Shown: positions 24,915-32,379 of the stretch, piece after piece
How positions within the stretch are numbered: position 1 is the stretch's first letter
How the letters are laid out: each line of letters begins with the position of its first letter
Source of the DNA: an uncultured Granulosicoccaceae bacterium
Lineage (GTDB): Bacteria; Pseudomonadota; Gammaproteobacteria; Granulosicoccales; Granulosicoccaceae
Length of the DNA: 64,000 nt
Direction: 5' to 3'
NCBI GenBank assembly: GCA_938041955.1
Contig: CALISD010000084.1
Location: 85,693 to 149,692, forward strand
Notes under the pieces: model-generated
The model's database searches: none
What the model saw: the letters and a program-made list of their open reading frames with translations, nothing else
Told to the model about the DNA's origin: nothing
Translations under genes and position numbers: made by a program

Positions 24915-25994
24915 ATGATAAAAAGCAAGAGCTCCGGGCCGACTAAGATCGGCTTTCTTCTAATTTCCGATTTTTCAATGCTCGCATTTTCGTCGGCTCT
25001 CGAGCCGCTTCGAATGGCGAATCAACTTTCAGGCGAAGGCCTTTACGAATGGACAACGGTCGGCGCATCGCGGGATGCTGTCGATGCCAGCAACGGCATT
25101 TCGATCACCCCCGATTGTTCCATCCACGATGCCCCTCAATTTGACGCGGTATTTGTTTGTTCCGGCAATCAAATACAGCATCATAGCGATGCCGATGTGA
25201 CCGCATGGGTGCGATCGCTTTCCAAGCGGGATATGACCTTAGGTGCAGTTTGCACAGGCACCTACGTGCTTGCCAAAGCCGATGCGCTTGATGGACACCG
25301 CTGCACAATTCATTGGGAAAACATGGCCAGTGCCAGAGAAGAATTCCCGCAATTGGTGATTTCACCTGAGCTATTTGAAATTGATGAGAACCGTTACACC
25401 AGCGCCGGTGGAATTGCGCCGTTGGATATGATCCTGCATGAGATCAGAAACTCACATGGTGCTGACCTCGCCTCGGCGATTATCGAACAGTTTATGTGTG
25501 ATCGAATCAGAGACAAGCACGATAGACAACGTGTTCCGTTAACCCAGCGCATTGGCACTAACCAACCTAAGCTGGCAGAGGCAGTGTCATTGATGGAAGC
25601 CAACATCGAAGAGCCTATGACGCTCGATGAATTGTCCTTTCATGTGGGATTGTCGCGACGACAACTAGAGCGTTTGTATCAACGTTATCTGCAATGTGTA
25701 CCGACTCGTTACTACCTTGAGCTTAGATTGGAACGCGCAAGACAGCTACTGCTGCAAACGAGTATGCCAATTGTCGATATCGCGCTGGCGTGTGGTTTTA
25801 TATCCGCTCCACACTTCAGCAAATGCTACCGCGATACCTTCGGCTTGCCACCGCGCGATGAGCGGCGTAGAGCGGCTGGTCAGGTTGAAGCCAGTAAAGC
25901 GAAGAAGAAGGATGGTAAAACATCCAACCTTCGTCGCACCACGGTATGTTCAGCTTCTGCGCCGTCTGCGACGAGCGCCCCTCCCGCCGCTTGA
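24915..25994 (+). CDS. GlxA-family AraC-type transcriptional regulator
   Basis: A 359-residue regulator with an N-terminal DJ-1/PfpI-like ligand domain (about 10-175, including the GAVCTGTYVLAKA elbow) and a C-terminal pair of AraC-type helix-turn-helix motifs (about 215-315: MTLDELSFHVGLSRRQLERLY, then MPIVDIALACGFISAPHFSKCYR). Relatives such as GbdR and CdhR sense glycine betaine/dimethylglycine and carnitine in pseudomonads, which fits control of the neighbouring MttB-type methyltransferase. The C-terminus is a Lys/Arg patch followed by an Ala/Ser/Pro-rich end. Its last 45 bases overlap the opposite-strand end of the activator gene. Confidence 0.88.
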   Translation: MIKSKSSGPTKIGFLLISDFSMLAFSSALEPLRMANQLSGEGLYEWTTVGASRDAVDASNGISITPDCSIHDAPQFDAVFVCSGNQIQHHSDADVTAWVRSLSKRDMTLGAVCTGTYVLAKADALDGHRCTIHWENMASAREEFPQLVISPELFEIDENRYTSAGGIAPLDMILHEIRNSHGADLASAIIEQFMCDRIRDKHDRQRVPLTQRIGTNQPKLAEAVSLMEANIEEPMTLDELSFHVGLSRRQLERLYQRYLQCVPTRYYLELRLERARQLLLQTSMPIVDIALACGFISAPHFSKCYRDTFGLPPRDERRRAAGQVEASKAKKKDGKTSNLRRTTVCSASAPSATSAPPAA

Positions 25995-27998
25995 TGCAGG
26001 TGTCGGCTCGGGTAGGGTAACTACCTCTGAAAGCATTGGGAATTTCGCTGTTTTATGCGGAATTCCCATGGCTTCTACGAAATGATCCTGAAACTTCTGC
26101 TCTACAGCAGTTTCAATTTTCTCGACCCGATTCACCAGTTGCTCAATATCGTTTCTGGTGCTTCGATTAAGCAGCGCCATCCGCGCGCCAGAGCCTGCAG
26201 CATTGCCTGCCGAAGATACATTGCTAAGAACGCAGTCTGGAATCAAACCAAGGATCATCGCGTACTTAACATCAATGTGACTGCCGAAAGCACCGGCTAA
26301 GCGGATACGATCAACTTGTTCGACTTCTAGTCTGTCCATCAGTAGCCTGACACCTGCATACAACGCAGCCTTGGCTAGCTGTATCTGTCTCACATCGTTT
26401 TGAGTGATGACTATTCTTACGTCACCATCGTGCAACAGATAAGAAAACGTTCTGTCGTTCTCAATCACACGGTCAGACTTGTCTGCATGCGCTGAGCTGA
26501 TAACGCCGTTGGTATCAATCAAGCCTGCCAGAAACATCTCTGCCACCACTTCGATAATTCCACTGCCACAAATTCCAGTGACACCGAGCGATTCTATGGA
26601 TGCTTCAAAGTCCGGATCATCAGACCACACTTCACTGCCGATAATGCTGAACCTTGGTTCGAGTGTTTCAGGATCAATTCGCACGCGTTCAATGGCACCT
26701 GGCGCTGCGCGTTGACCGCCACTGATTTGAGCGCCCTCAAATGCCGGGCCTGTCGGGCTTGAACAGGCGAGTATTCTTTCGTTGTTACCCAGCACAATCT
26801 CTGCATTGGTGCCAACATCAACCAGCAGGGTAATCTCACTCATTGTGTCGGGCCGTTCTGCCAGTATTACCCCTGCGGTATCAGCGCCTACGTGGCCTGC
26901 GATACAGGGCAGTACATAGACCTGCGCGTTGGGGTGAGTGTTAAAGTCGAGTTCACTGGCATTGCAACGGAACGCTTCATCGGTGGCCAGTGCGAATGGT
27001 GCGCCGCCCAGTTCTACCGGGTTGATACCCAGTAACAGATGGTGCATCACCGGATTGGCAACTAACGTCATCGCCATAACATCTGCACGGTCTGCTTTTA
27101 TTTCTTCTGTGGTGGCGGTCACTAGCGTATTGATCGCTTCGCGAACCACTTTTGTCATTTCAACTTCACCACCCGGGTTCATCATTACATAGGAGACACG
27201 GCTCATTAGATCTTCGCCAAAGCGTATTTGCGGGTTCATGATGCCGGATGAAGCCAGCACGTCTCCGCTTAATAAATCGCATAAGTGCGCAGCGATAGTG
27301 GTTGAACCTACGTCTATCGCTATACCGAGTATTTGCTCCTGGAGTCCCGGCCACAGAGCGACAATGTTGTTGTCTTCAGCTACGGCGACTGTCACTTGCC
27401 AATCACCCTTACGCAAAACCGGTTGCAGTGTGGGCAACAATGAAGATTCGAATCTTAATTCAGTTAATTGCCATTCCTGTTCAAGGGCTAACTTCAGACG
27501 TTGCAAATCACCCGTCGGTGAATGCATGTCGGGCTCTTCTACCTGAACAAAATACAACCGCACCAACGGATCGAGTTCTATATCGAGAAGGTCAGCGCCC
27601 TTTCTAATGACCTGCTTGTGCACCTGGCTGTCTGGTGGCACATCGATCACCACATCACCCAGCAACTGTGCCTGGCAACTGAGTCGACGACCCTCCAGCG
27701 ATATCTTTTTAACTTTCTCCCAGCGCTCTTCTGTTTTTGTGAATGCAGACAGGTTTTTTGCATCAGAGACGATCTCATGTTTTGAGAATTCGCCTTCAGC
27801 GCACAATACCTGACAGCGTCCGCAGATCGCGCGGCCTCCACAGACAGAGTCGATATCTACACCCAGTGCGCGTGCCGCTTCCAGTACCGGCGTGTTCACC
27901 GGAAAGTGGCCGCGCTTGCCGCTGGGGGTAAAAACTACTTTTACCTGCTTAGCCTGGCTTGACTGATCTGGCTGGATTTGAGTGGAAGAATCTGACAT
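25950..27998 (-). CDS. RACo-like reductive activator of corrinoid protein (DUF4445, ASKHA)
   Basis: A 682-residue protein that should reduce inactive Co(II) corrinoid back to Co(I) with ATP. The N-terminal ferredoxin-like domain has Cys53, Cys59 and Cys62 (VCGGRAICGRC) plus a fourth Cys in RRLSCQAQ for a [2Fe-2S] cluster. The C-terminal half is an ASKHA-type ATPase (IAIDVGSTTIAAHL, LLVDVGTNAEIVLGN) with the DUF4445 end. MetH normally achieves this with SAM and flavodoxin through its own activation domain; here a separate activator replaces it. After the fold comes a short flexible stretch and GGRGARRRRRRS, with seven Arg. AGGAG precedes the ATG at 27998. It is the last gene of the corrinoid operon. 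Confidence 0.9.
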   Translation of the reverse strand: MSDSSTQIQPDQSSQAKQVKVVFTPSGKRGHFPVNTPVLEAARALGVDIDSVCGGRAICGRCQVLCAEGEFSKHEIVSDAKNLSAFTKTEERWEKVKKISLEGRRLSCQAQLLGDVVIDVPPDSQVHKQVIRKGADLLDIELDPLVRLYFVQVEEPDMHSPTGDLQRLKLALEQEWQLTELRFESSLLPTLQPVLRKGDWQVTVAVAEDNNIVALWPGLQEQILGIAIDVGSTTIAAHLCDLLSGDVLASSGIMNPQIRFGEDLMSRVSYVMMNPGGEVEMTKVVREAINTLVTATTEEIKADRADVMAMTLVANPVMHHLLLGINPVELGGAPFALATDEAFRCNASELDFNTHPNAQVYVLPCIAGHVGADTAGVILAERPDTMSEITLLVDVGTNAEIVLGNNERILACSSPTGPAFEGAQISGGQRAAPGAIERVRIDPETLEPRFSIIGSEVWSDDPDFEASIESLGVTGICGSGIIEVVAEMFLAGLIDTNGVISSAHADKSDRVIENDRTFSYLLHDGDVRIVITQNDVRQIQLAKAALYAGVRLLMDRLEVEQVDRIRLAGAFGSHIDVKYAMILGLIPDCVLSNVSSAGNAAGSGARMALLNRSTRNDIEQLVNRVEKIETAVEQKFQDHFVEAMGIPHKTAKFPMLSEVVTLPEPTPASSGGRGARRRRRRS

Positions 27999-28077
27999 CG
28001 GCGAAACTCCTGCGGCTATGCCACTTGTGCACGCCTTGTGTTAAATCGACCTTATGACCGGCTGTGGTTACCTGAAG

Positions 28078-28980
28078 CTATTTTGCTGGTCGTTTTCTTT
28101 TTGATACCCGTCGGCCGCGTCCGTCGCCGTCTTTGGGTGGTTCTCGATATTTTCCAATCCAATTCAGGCAGTCGGGGTCGTGTCCCATAAGTACGTCCGC
28201 TGCCATGACTGATTCCATGACTTCCTTATGAATAGGGTTAGTTATTGCAGAAGTCATTCCGTGTGAGATAGCCATCGATAAAAAGGCGCCGTTAATACCG
28301 TCACGATTAGGCAGACCAAAGCTGACATTTGATGCACCACAGGTGGTGTTGCACTTTAACTCGCGTTGAATGCGCCCGACGATATCAAATACCTGACGGC
28401 CGGCCTGTCCCATAGCACCGATGGGCATCACAAGCGGGTCTATAACTACATCACAGGCTTTGATGCCATAGTCTGCTGCGTGCTCAACGATTTTCTTGGC
28501 AACAGCGAAGCGTACTGCGGGATCTTCTGAAATGCCGGTTTCATCGTTCGATATAGCGACCACTGCGGCGTCATACTTTTTTACCAGTGGCATGACACGT
28601 TCAAGTTGCTCCATTTCGCCGGTCACAGAGTTAACTAATGCACGGCCGTTGTAGACTTGAAGGCCACGATCCAGCGCCTCAATGATTGATGAGTCTATGC
28701 AGATCGGTATGTCACTAATCGACTGCACCAGTTCGATGGCTTGCGCCAGTAGAGCAGGTTCATCTGCCAGCGGGATGCCGGCATTGATATCAAGCATATG
28801 TGCGCCGGCTTCAATCTGGGCGATAGCATCCGCTTCCACCCGACTGAAATCGCCGTTCTTCATTTCTTCCGCCAGCAGCTTTCGCCCGGTCGGGTTGATT
28901 CGTTCACCAATCATTGTGAATGGTTTGTTAAAACCAATGATGTGATTGCGTGTGGCAGAACCGATAACGGTTTCAGTCAT
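28078..28980 (-). CDS. Methyltetrahydrofolate:corrinoid methyltransferase (pterin-binding domain protein)
   Basis: A 300-residue pterin-binding TIM barrel equal to the second module of MetH and to AcsE/MtgA/MtvA-type enzymes. It transfers the methyl of 5-methyl-tetrahydrofolate to the cobalt of a corrinoid protein, or the reverse. The family signatures are visible: IGERINPTGRKLLAEEM at the N-terminus, MLDINAGIP, PICIDSSIIEALDRGL, LVNSVTGE and the late GASNVSFGLPNRDGINGAFL. It carries an appended tail GDGRGRRVSKRKRPAK beyond the fold, with eight Arg/Lys. It lies between metF (75-base gap) and the activator (79-base gap). Confidence 0.9.
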   Translation of the reverse strand: MTETVIGSATRNHIIGFNKPFTMIGERINPTGRKLLAEEMKNGDFSRVEADAIAQIEAGAHMLDINAGIPLADEPALLAQAIELVQSISDIPICIDSSIIEALDRGLQVYNGRALVNSVTGEMEQLERVMPLVKKYDAAVVAISNDETGISEDPAVRFAVAKKIVEHAADYGIKACDVVIDPLVMPIGAMGQAGRQVFDIVGRIQRELKCNTTCGASNVSFGLPNRDGINGAFLSMAISHGMTSAITNPIHKEVMESVMAADVLMGHDPDCLNWIGKYREPPKDGDGRGRRVSKRKRPAK

Positions 28981-29055
28981 AGGGGTGTCCCGGAAAATCT
29001 ATAAGAAAACTATGGATGTCAGTCTAGGGAATGTAACTGACAGTTGAGATCGGGG

Positions 29056-30048
29056 TCAGCGTGTAGGCGCCTGACGTCTATTGCGTTGCGACAGTATGCC
29101 GGAGCGTTCAACAATTTCCGGCACTGCGTGTTCCTGCCGGTAAGCCATAATATGGCAGCCGTGGACACCGTCTATTTCACTGACTTGTTGAATTATATCG
29201 ATACAAAGCTGGATGCCTTCCGCTCGTTGATTTTCTGCACCGGCAAGGCGCTTTACCACTGCATCTGGAATATGCACACCCGGTACATTCTTGCGAATCC
29301 ATTCGGCAGTTTTAGCAGAGGCCAATGGCCCAACACCTACCAGAATAAAAACCTTTTTATCCAGGCCCAGTTCACGCACCCGATGCATATATGTTTTTAA
29401 CAGGTCAATGTCATAGCAGTACTGTGTTTGAACGAACTGTGCACCTGCAGCTACCTTCTTGGCCAGGCGATCAGCCCGGAATTCATACGGCGGGGCAAAT
29501 GGATTGGCTGCCGCACCGAGGAATACCGCCGGCGCTTTGTCAAGCTTACGGCCGCTTTCAAATGTTGAATTGTCGCGCATGTTTTTACTGATTTGCAGTA
29601 GTGACATGCAGTCGAGGTCGAATACAGATTTGGCTTGTGGGTGATCACCTGACTCAACACCATCTCCGCTCAGGCAGAGTATATTGGCGACACCCATAGC
29701 TGATGCGCCCAGTATGTCACCTTGTATTGCAATACGGTTTTTATCGCGACAGGATATTTGCATGATAGGTGAGTAGCCGGCGCGGGTTAGCAAGCCACAA
29801 ACCGCAACGCTCGACATGTGGCAGTGTGCGCCGCTGCCATCAGTGGCGTTTATCGCATCGACATAGCCATCAAATACACTGGCGCGTTCATACACTTGAG
29901 CAGGGTCTGCGGAATCTGGTGGTGCGAGCTCGGTGCTAACGGCAAACTTACCCGCGCGCAGCACACGTTCGAATCTTCCGGGTGAACTGTGCCCGGGTAG
30001 AATAGGCAACAATTCTGCCGGTGATAGATGAACATTGCGTTGTTCCAT
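29056..30048 (-). CDS. metF: Methylenetetrahydrofolate reductase
   Basis: A 330-residue flavin-dependent reductase of the MetF family that interconverts methylene- and methyl-tetrahydrofolate. The N-terminal FAVSTELAPPDSADP holds the catalytic Glu of the family, LCLSGDGVESGDHPQAKSVF matches the flavin-contacting region, and FVQTQYCYDIDLLKTYM is the folate-side Gln loop. It resembles the forms that work with a separate MetV protein, which is encoded immediately upstream; the TGATG stop/start overlap couples the two. Position in this operon means it can feed methyl groups to methionine synthesis or oxidise those removed from methylated amines. Confidence 0.9.
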   Translation of the reverse strand: MEQRNVHLSPAELLPILPGHSSPGRFERVLRAGKFAVSTELAPPDSADPAQVYERASVFDGYVDAINATDGSGAHCHMSSVAVCGLLTRAGYSPIMQISCRDKNRIAIQGDILGASAMGVANILCLSGDGVESGDHPQAKSVFDLDCMSLLQISKNMRDNSTFESGRKLDKAPAVFLGAAANPFAPPYEFRADRLAKKVAAGAQFVQTQYCYDIDLLKTYMHRVRELGLDKKVFILVGVGPLASAKTAEWIRKNVPGVHIPDAVVKRLAGAENQRAEGIQLCIDIIQQVSEIDGVHGCHIMAYRQEHAVPEIVERSGILSQRNRRQAPTR

Positions 30049-30506
30049 CAGCTTTTATCCGTTGGCTGATTTTTATCGCGTGCCACAGCCAGCCAGGACG
30101 AACGCCCGCTCAGCTGATGGTTAACGGGGAACTGCACGACGTGAACCTTGTTTTCAGACATCAGTGCGTTTCCTTCCCAGGCTTTGACCCAGACACAGGC
30201 CATGTCTGGTTTTATTTCGCAATTGCCATTGCTTCTCACACCGCCACAAGGCCCATTGCGTAAGCTTTTCGGGCAGTTCATCGGGCACGACATTCCGGTC
30301 GAGCTCAAAGCACATTGACCGCACATCTGACAATCGAAAAGAAAACCCTTAACCATTTTTTCAGTCACAGCGAATGGTTTTTCTATCCGATCGTAGCCTA
30401 TGAAATTCCATACGGGGTGTAGCGCTACCACCATTTTCTCAAAAGCGTTATAGAAAATTTCCAATGCGCGGGCGCGGCGTACCGACCATAGTCTGACCTT
30501 ATACAA
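30048..30506 (-). CDS. MetV-like methylenetetrahydrofolate reductase C-terminal protein
   Basis: A 152-residue Cys-rich protein of the methylenetetrahydrofolate-reductase C-terminal (MetV) family. The cysteines are clustered in CQMCGQC, SCPMNCPK, GPCGG and NGNCE, enough to bind zinc or one or two iron-sulfur clusters. In acetogens MetV partners MetF and can link it to an electron donor other than NADH. The fusion state differs among bacteria; here it is a separate gene overlapping metF by one base. The start is a TTG at 30506; the sequence from MYKVRLWSVRRARALE onward matches the usual beginning of the family, supporting this choice. The last 30 residues are less conserved in appearance. Confidence 0.82.
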   Translation of the reverse strand: MYKVRLWSVRRARALEIFYNAFEKMVVALHPVWNFIGYDRIEKPFAVTEKMVKGFLFDCQMCGQCALSSTGMSCPMNCPKSLRNGPCGGVRSNGNCEIKPDMACVWVKAWEGNALMSENKVHVVQFPVNHQLSGRSSWLAVARDKNQPTDKS

Positions 30507-30511
30507 CGTGT

Positions 30512-30838
30512 TTACTCGTCAGTGCTTGTGGTTGAGCTGTTAGGATCTGCAATGCCTTTGTTTTTCACTATGGCTTGTAGTGCTGCAAGATCAAACTGCT
30601 CTTCAATGGCTTGTGCGGCAGCCTTAACTTCCATATCCAGATCGTTGGAGCATTCTCTTTGCTCGCGACGCCAGTCTTCCAGGTAGGCATCAGTACTGCC
30701 TTTACCGGCGCGCATAGCAGCCATATCGATCGCTTCCTGAAAGCGATCAGTCAATTGAATTTTGGCAGTTTTACGACCGGCCTTTGCAGTGACCTGTGCC
30801 GGAATATCGCGCCAGTAAACGGTGATTAGTTTTGCCAT
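30512..30838 (-). CDS. Virulence-factor-domain protein of unknown function
   Basis: A 108-residue protein that starts MAKLITVYWRDIPAQV and contains GRKTAKIQLTDRFQEAIDMAAMRAG. This pattern matches the small 'virulence factor' domain (PF13769-type) often found in corrinoid/C1 clusters of marine proteobacteria. The name is historical and says nothing about pathogenicity. No cofactor motif is apparent. It overlaps the DUF1638 gene by 13 bases and is followed after 5 bases by the MetV gene, so it belongs to the operon. A helper role for corrinoid loading, repair or complex assembly is a guess from context only. Confidence 0.75.
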   Translation of the reverse strand: MAKLITVYWRDIPAQVTAKAGRKTAKIQLTDRFQEAIDMAAMRAGKGSTDAYLEDWRREQRECSNDLDMEVKAAAQAIEEQFDLAALQAIVKNKGIADPNSSTTSTDE

Positions 30839-31440
30839 TGAATAACACTTTCGTTGAACTGTTTGAGTCCGCTCTCAAGCTCGCCATAGTTGGTACGGCG
30901 ATACTCGTACTCCAGATTGAGTTTTACTGCTGCATCCTGCGCCATTTGCATCAGTTCTGGGTTGTCTGTTTGCGCCAGATAAATAAGTTTTTTGTAGTTG
31001 CCGAAATACATGTCAAGCAACTCGGGGTGTTTGGCAATGCCAAGCTCTTTGATAATAATTCGGTCAAAGTGTCGGGCTAAAAAGTCGGTCAGATAAAAAG
31101 TCCCAAGTTCATCTTCCGACATCTCTTTAAACGCCTCGCTACCAGCTAGAAACTCATAGCAGTGCGCGCCCGGTAATCGTTCGACGTTTTCTTCCTGAAT
31201 GACTGTATCCAGTAGGCCGCCGGTACCGCAGTCTGCAAACGCAATGAATATTTGCGAGTAGTTATCACGCGCCTTATGTATCAGGCTGCGCACGGCATCA
31301 GGGATTTTATCAGGCGTGTTGTGGATTTTTGCGGGTACACACTGTACCCGCAATTGCGACCATTGATTGATATCAATTAACGTCGTTATTTCTCGAGCCA
31401 ATGCTCCGCAGGCGATAACTAGAGCAGGCTGTGATGGCAA
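30826..31440 (-). CDS. DUF1638 protein
   Basis: A 204-residue protein of the DUF1638 family. Recognisable features are VIACGALAREI at the start, IFIAFADCGTGGLLD, GAHCYEF and the late TNYGELESGLKQ. Three Cys and nearby acidic residues could bind a metal or a thiol ligand. The TTG at 31440 follows the corrinoid gene's stop by two bases, so translation is coupled. The family is frequent beside methyltransferase-corrinoid genes. I recall, but cannot check here, genetic evidence from Phaeobacter connecting it with upkeep of a split methionine synthase. Its biochemical activity is unknown. Confidence 0.8.
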   Translation of the reverse strand: MPSQPALVIACGALAREITTLIDINQWSQLRVQCVPAKIHNTPDKIPDAVRSLIHKARDNYSQIFIAFADCGTGGLLDTVIQEENVERLPGAHCYEFLAGSEAFKEMSEDELGTFYLTDFLARHFDRIIIKELGIAKHPELLDMYFGNYKKLIYLAQTDNPELMQMAQDAAVKLNLEYEYRRTNYGELESGLKQFNESVIQWQN

Positions 31441-31442
31441 GG

Positions 31443-32153
31443 TTAGCTCGCAGCTGCCCGGCGTTCGGCGATCAACTTGGAGGCGGTCTCTACCGCTACG
31501 GCCGCATCACGGCAGTATGCGTTTGCACCAATCGCGTCACTGAACTCTTCGTTCAATGGAGCGCCACCTACCAAAACGATGTAGTCGTCGCGGATACCTT
31601 GTTCTTTAAGGGTATCAATAACGACTTTCATATAAGGCATAGTGGTGGTCAGAAGCGCCGACATACCGAGGATTTCCGGCTTGTGTTCTTCAAGTGCTGC
31701 CAGGTAGTCTTCAACAGGATTATTGATACCAAGATCAATCACTTCAAATCCTGCACCTTCCATCATCATCGATACCAGGTTTTTACCGATATCATGGATG
31801 TCGCCTTTAACGGTGCCAATCACCATTTTGCCGATGGTTTCAGCGCCGGTCTCGGCCAGCAGTGGACGTAGAATTTCCATTCCACCTTTCATTGCGTTAG
31901 CGGCCATCAGCACTTCCGGAACAAACAAGATGCCGTCACGGAAATCGATACCTACAATGCGCATGCCTTCTACCAGCGCATCGTTGAGAACCTTGTCTGG
32001 TCCCCACTTTCGCTCGAGCAGAATGTTGGTGCCTTCAGCAATCTCTTCGCGCAAGCCGTTGTACAAATCATCGTGCATTTGCTCGACTAATTCGTCGTCA
32101 CTTAGCTCTGAGAGAATAATCTCTTCTTCGTCGTCGTATTCTTCTTCTGACAT
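31443..32153 (-). CDS. Methyltransferase corrinoid (B12-binding) protein with acidic N-terminal tail
   Basis: A 236-residue carrier protein related to MtbC/MtaC and to the third module of MetH. A helical cap domain (about 35-105) is followed by a Rossmann-like B12 domain with the base-off ligand motif GDIHDIG (His120) and the usual ALLTTTMPYM and VLVGGAPLN segments. It shuttles methyl groups between donor and acceptor enzymes. The frame is open to 32246, but ATG at 32153 has GGAGAG seven bases upstream. From this start the first 24 residues (MSEEEYDDEEEIILSELSDD...) have 13 Asp/Glu and no basic residue. It is the first gene of the operon, which runs through DUF1638, the small domain protein, MetV, MetF, the pterin enzyme and the activator. 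Confidence 0.9.
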   Translation of the reverse strand: MSEEEYDDEEEIILSELSDDELVEQMHDDLYNGLREEIAEGTNILLERKWGPDKVLNDALVEGMRIVGIDFRDGILFVPEVLMAANAMKGGMEILRPLLAETGAETIGKMVIGTVKGDIHDIGKNLVSMMMEGAGFEVIDLGINNPVEDYLAALEEHKPEILGMSALLTTTMPYMKVVIDTLKEQGIRDDYIVLVGGAPLNEEFSDAIGANAYCRDAAVAVETASKLIAERRAAAS

Positions 32154-32379
32154 CGGGTAACTCTCCGAACTAGATATCTGTGGGGTTAGAAGTCGCGAGT
32201 ATAGTCTCGCTGAGTCTTGTTTAATGTAATTCTTCCAGCTTCGCAAGAGTAGGGCCTAAGCGTTGTAGTCCATGCCTTTTGCGCGACTCCGAATTTCTGA
32301 TTTACGACTCAATCTGCTGCGATTTGATTGCTATTTCGCAGTTATGGCTAGATTCAGCCTATTTGGCTTCCCCTTGGTC

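Noticed and set aside
31723..32160. 145-codon plus-strand frame opposite the corrinoid protein
   Set aside because: Antisense to the B12-domain coding sequence; Ser-rich mirror of the acidic tail with no independent support.
32154..32379. Cobalamin or SAM riboswitch upstream of the corrinoid operon
   Set aside because: I looked for a B12-box-like segment and for paired stems in this 226-base gap and recognised neither; a covariance search would be needed to exclude a divergent one.
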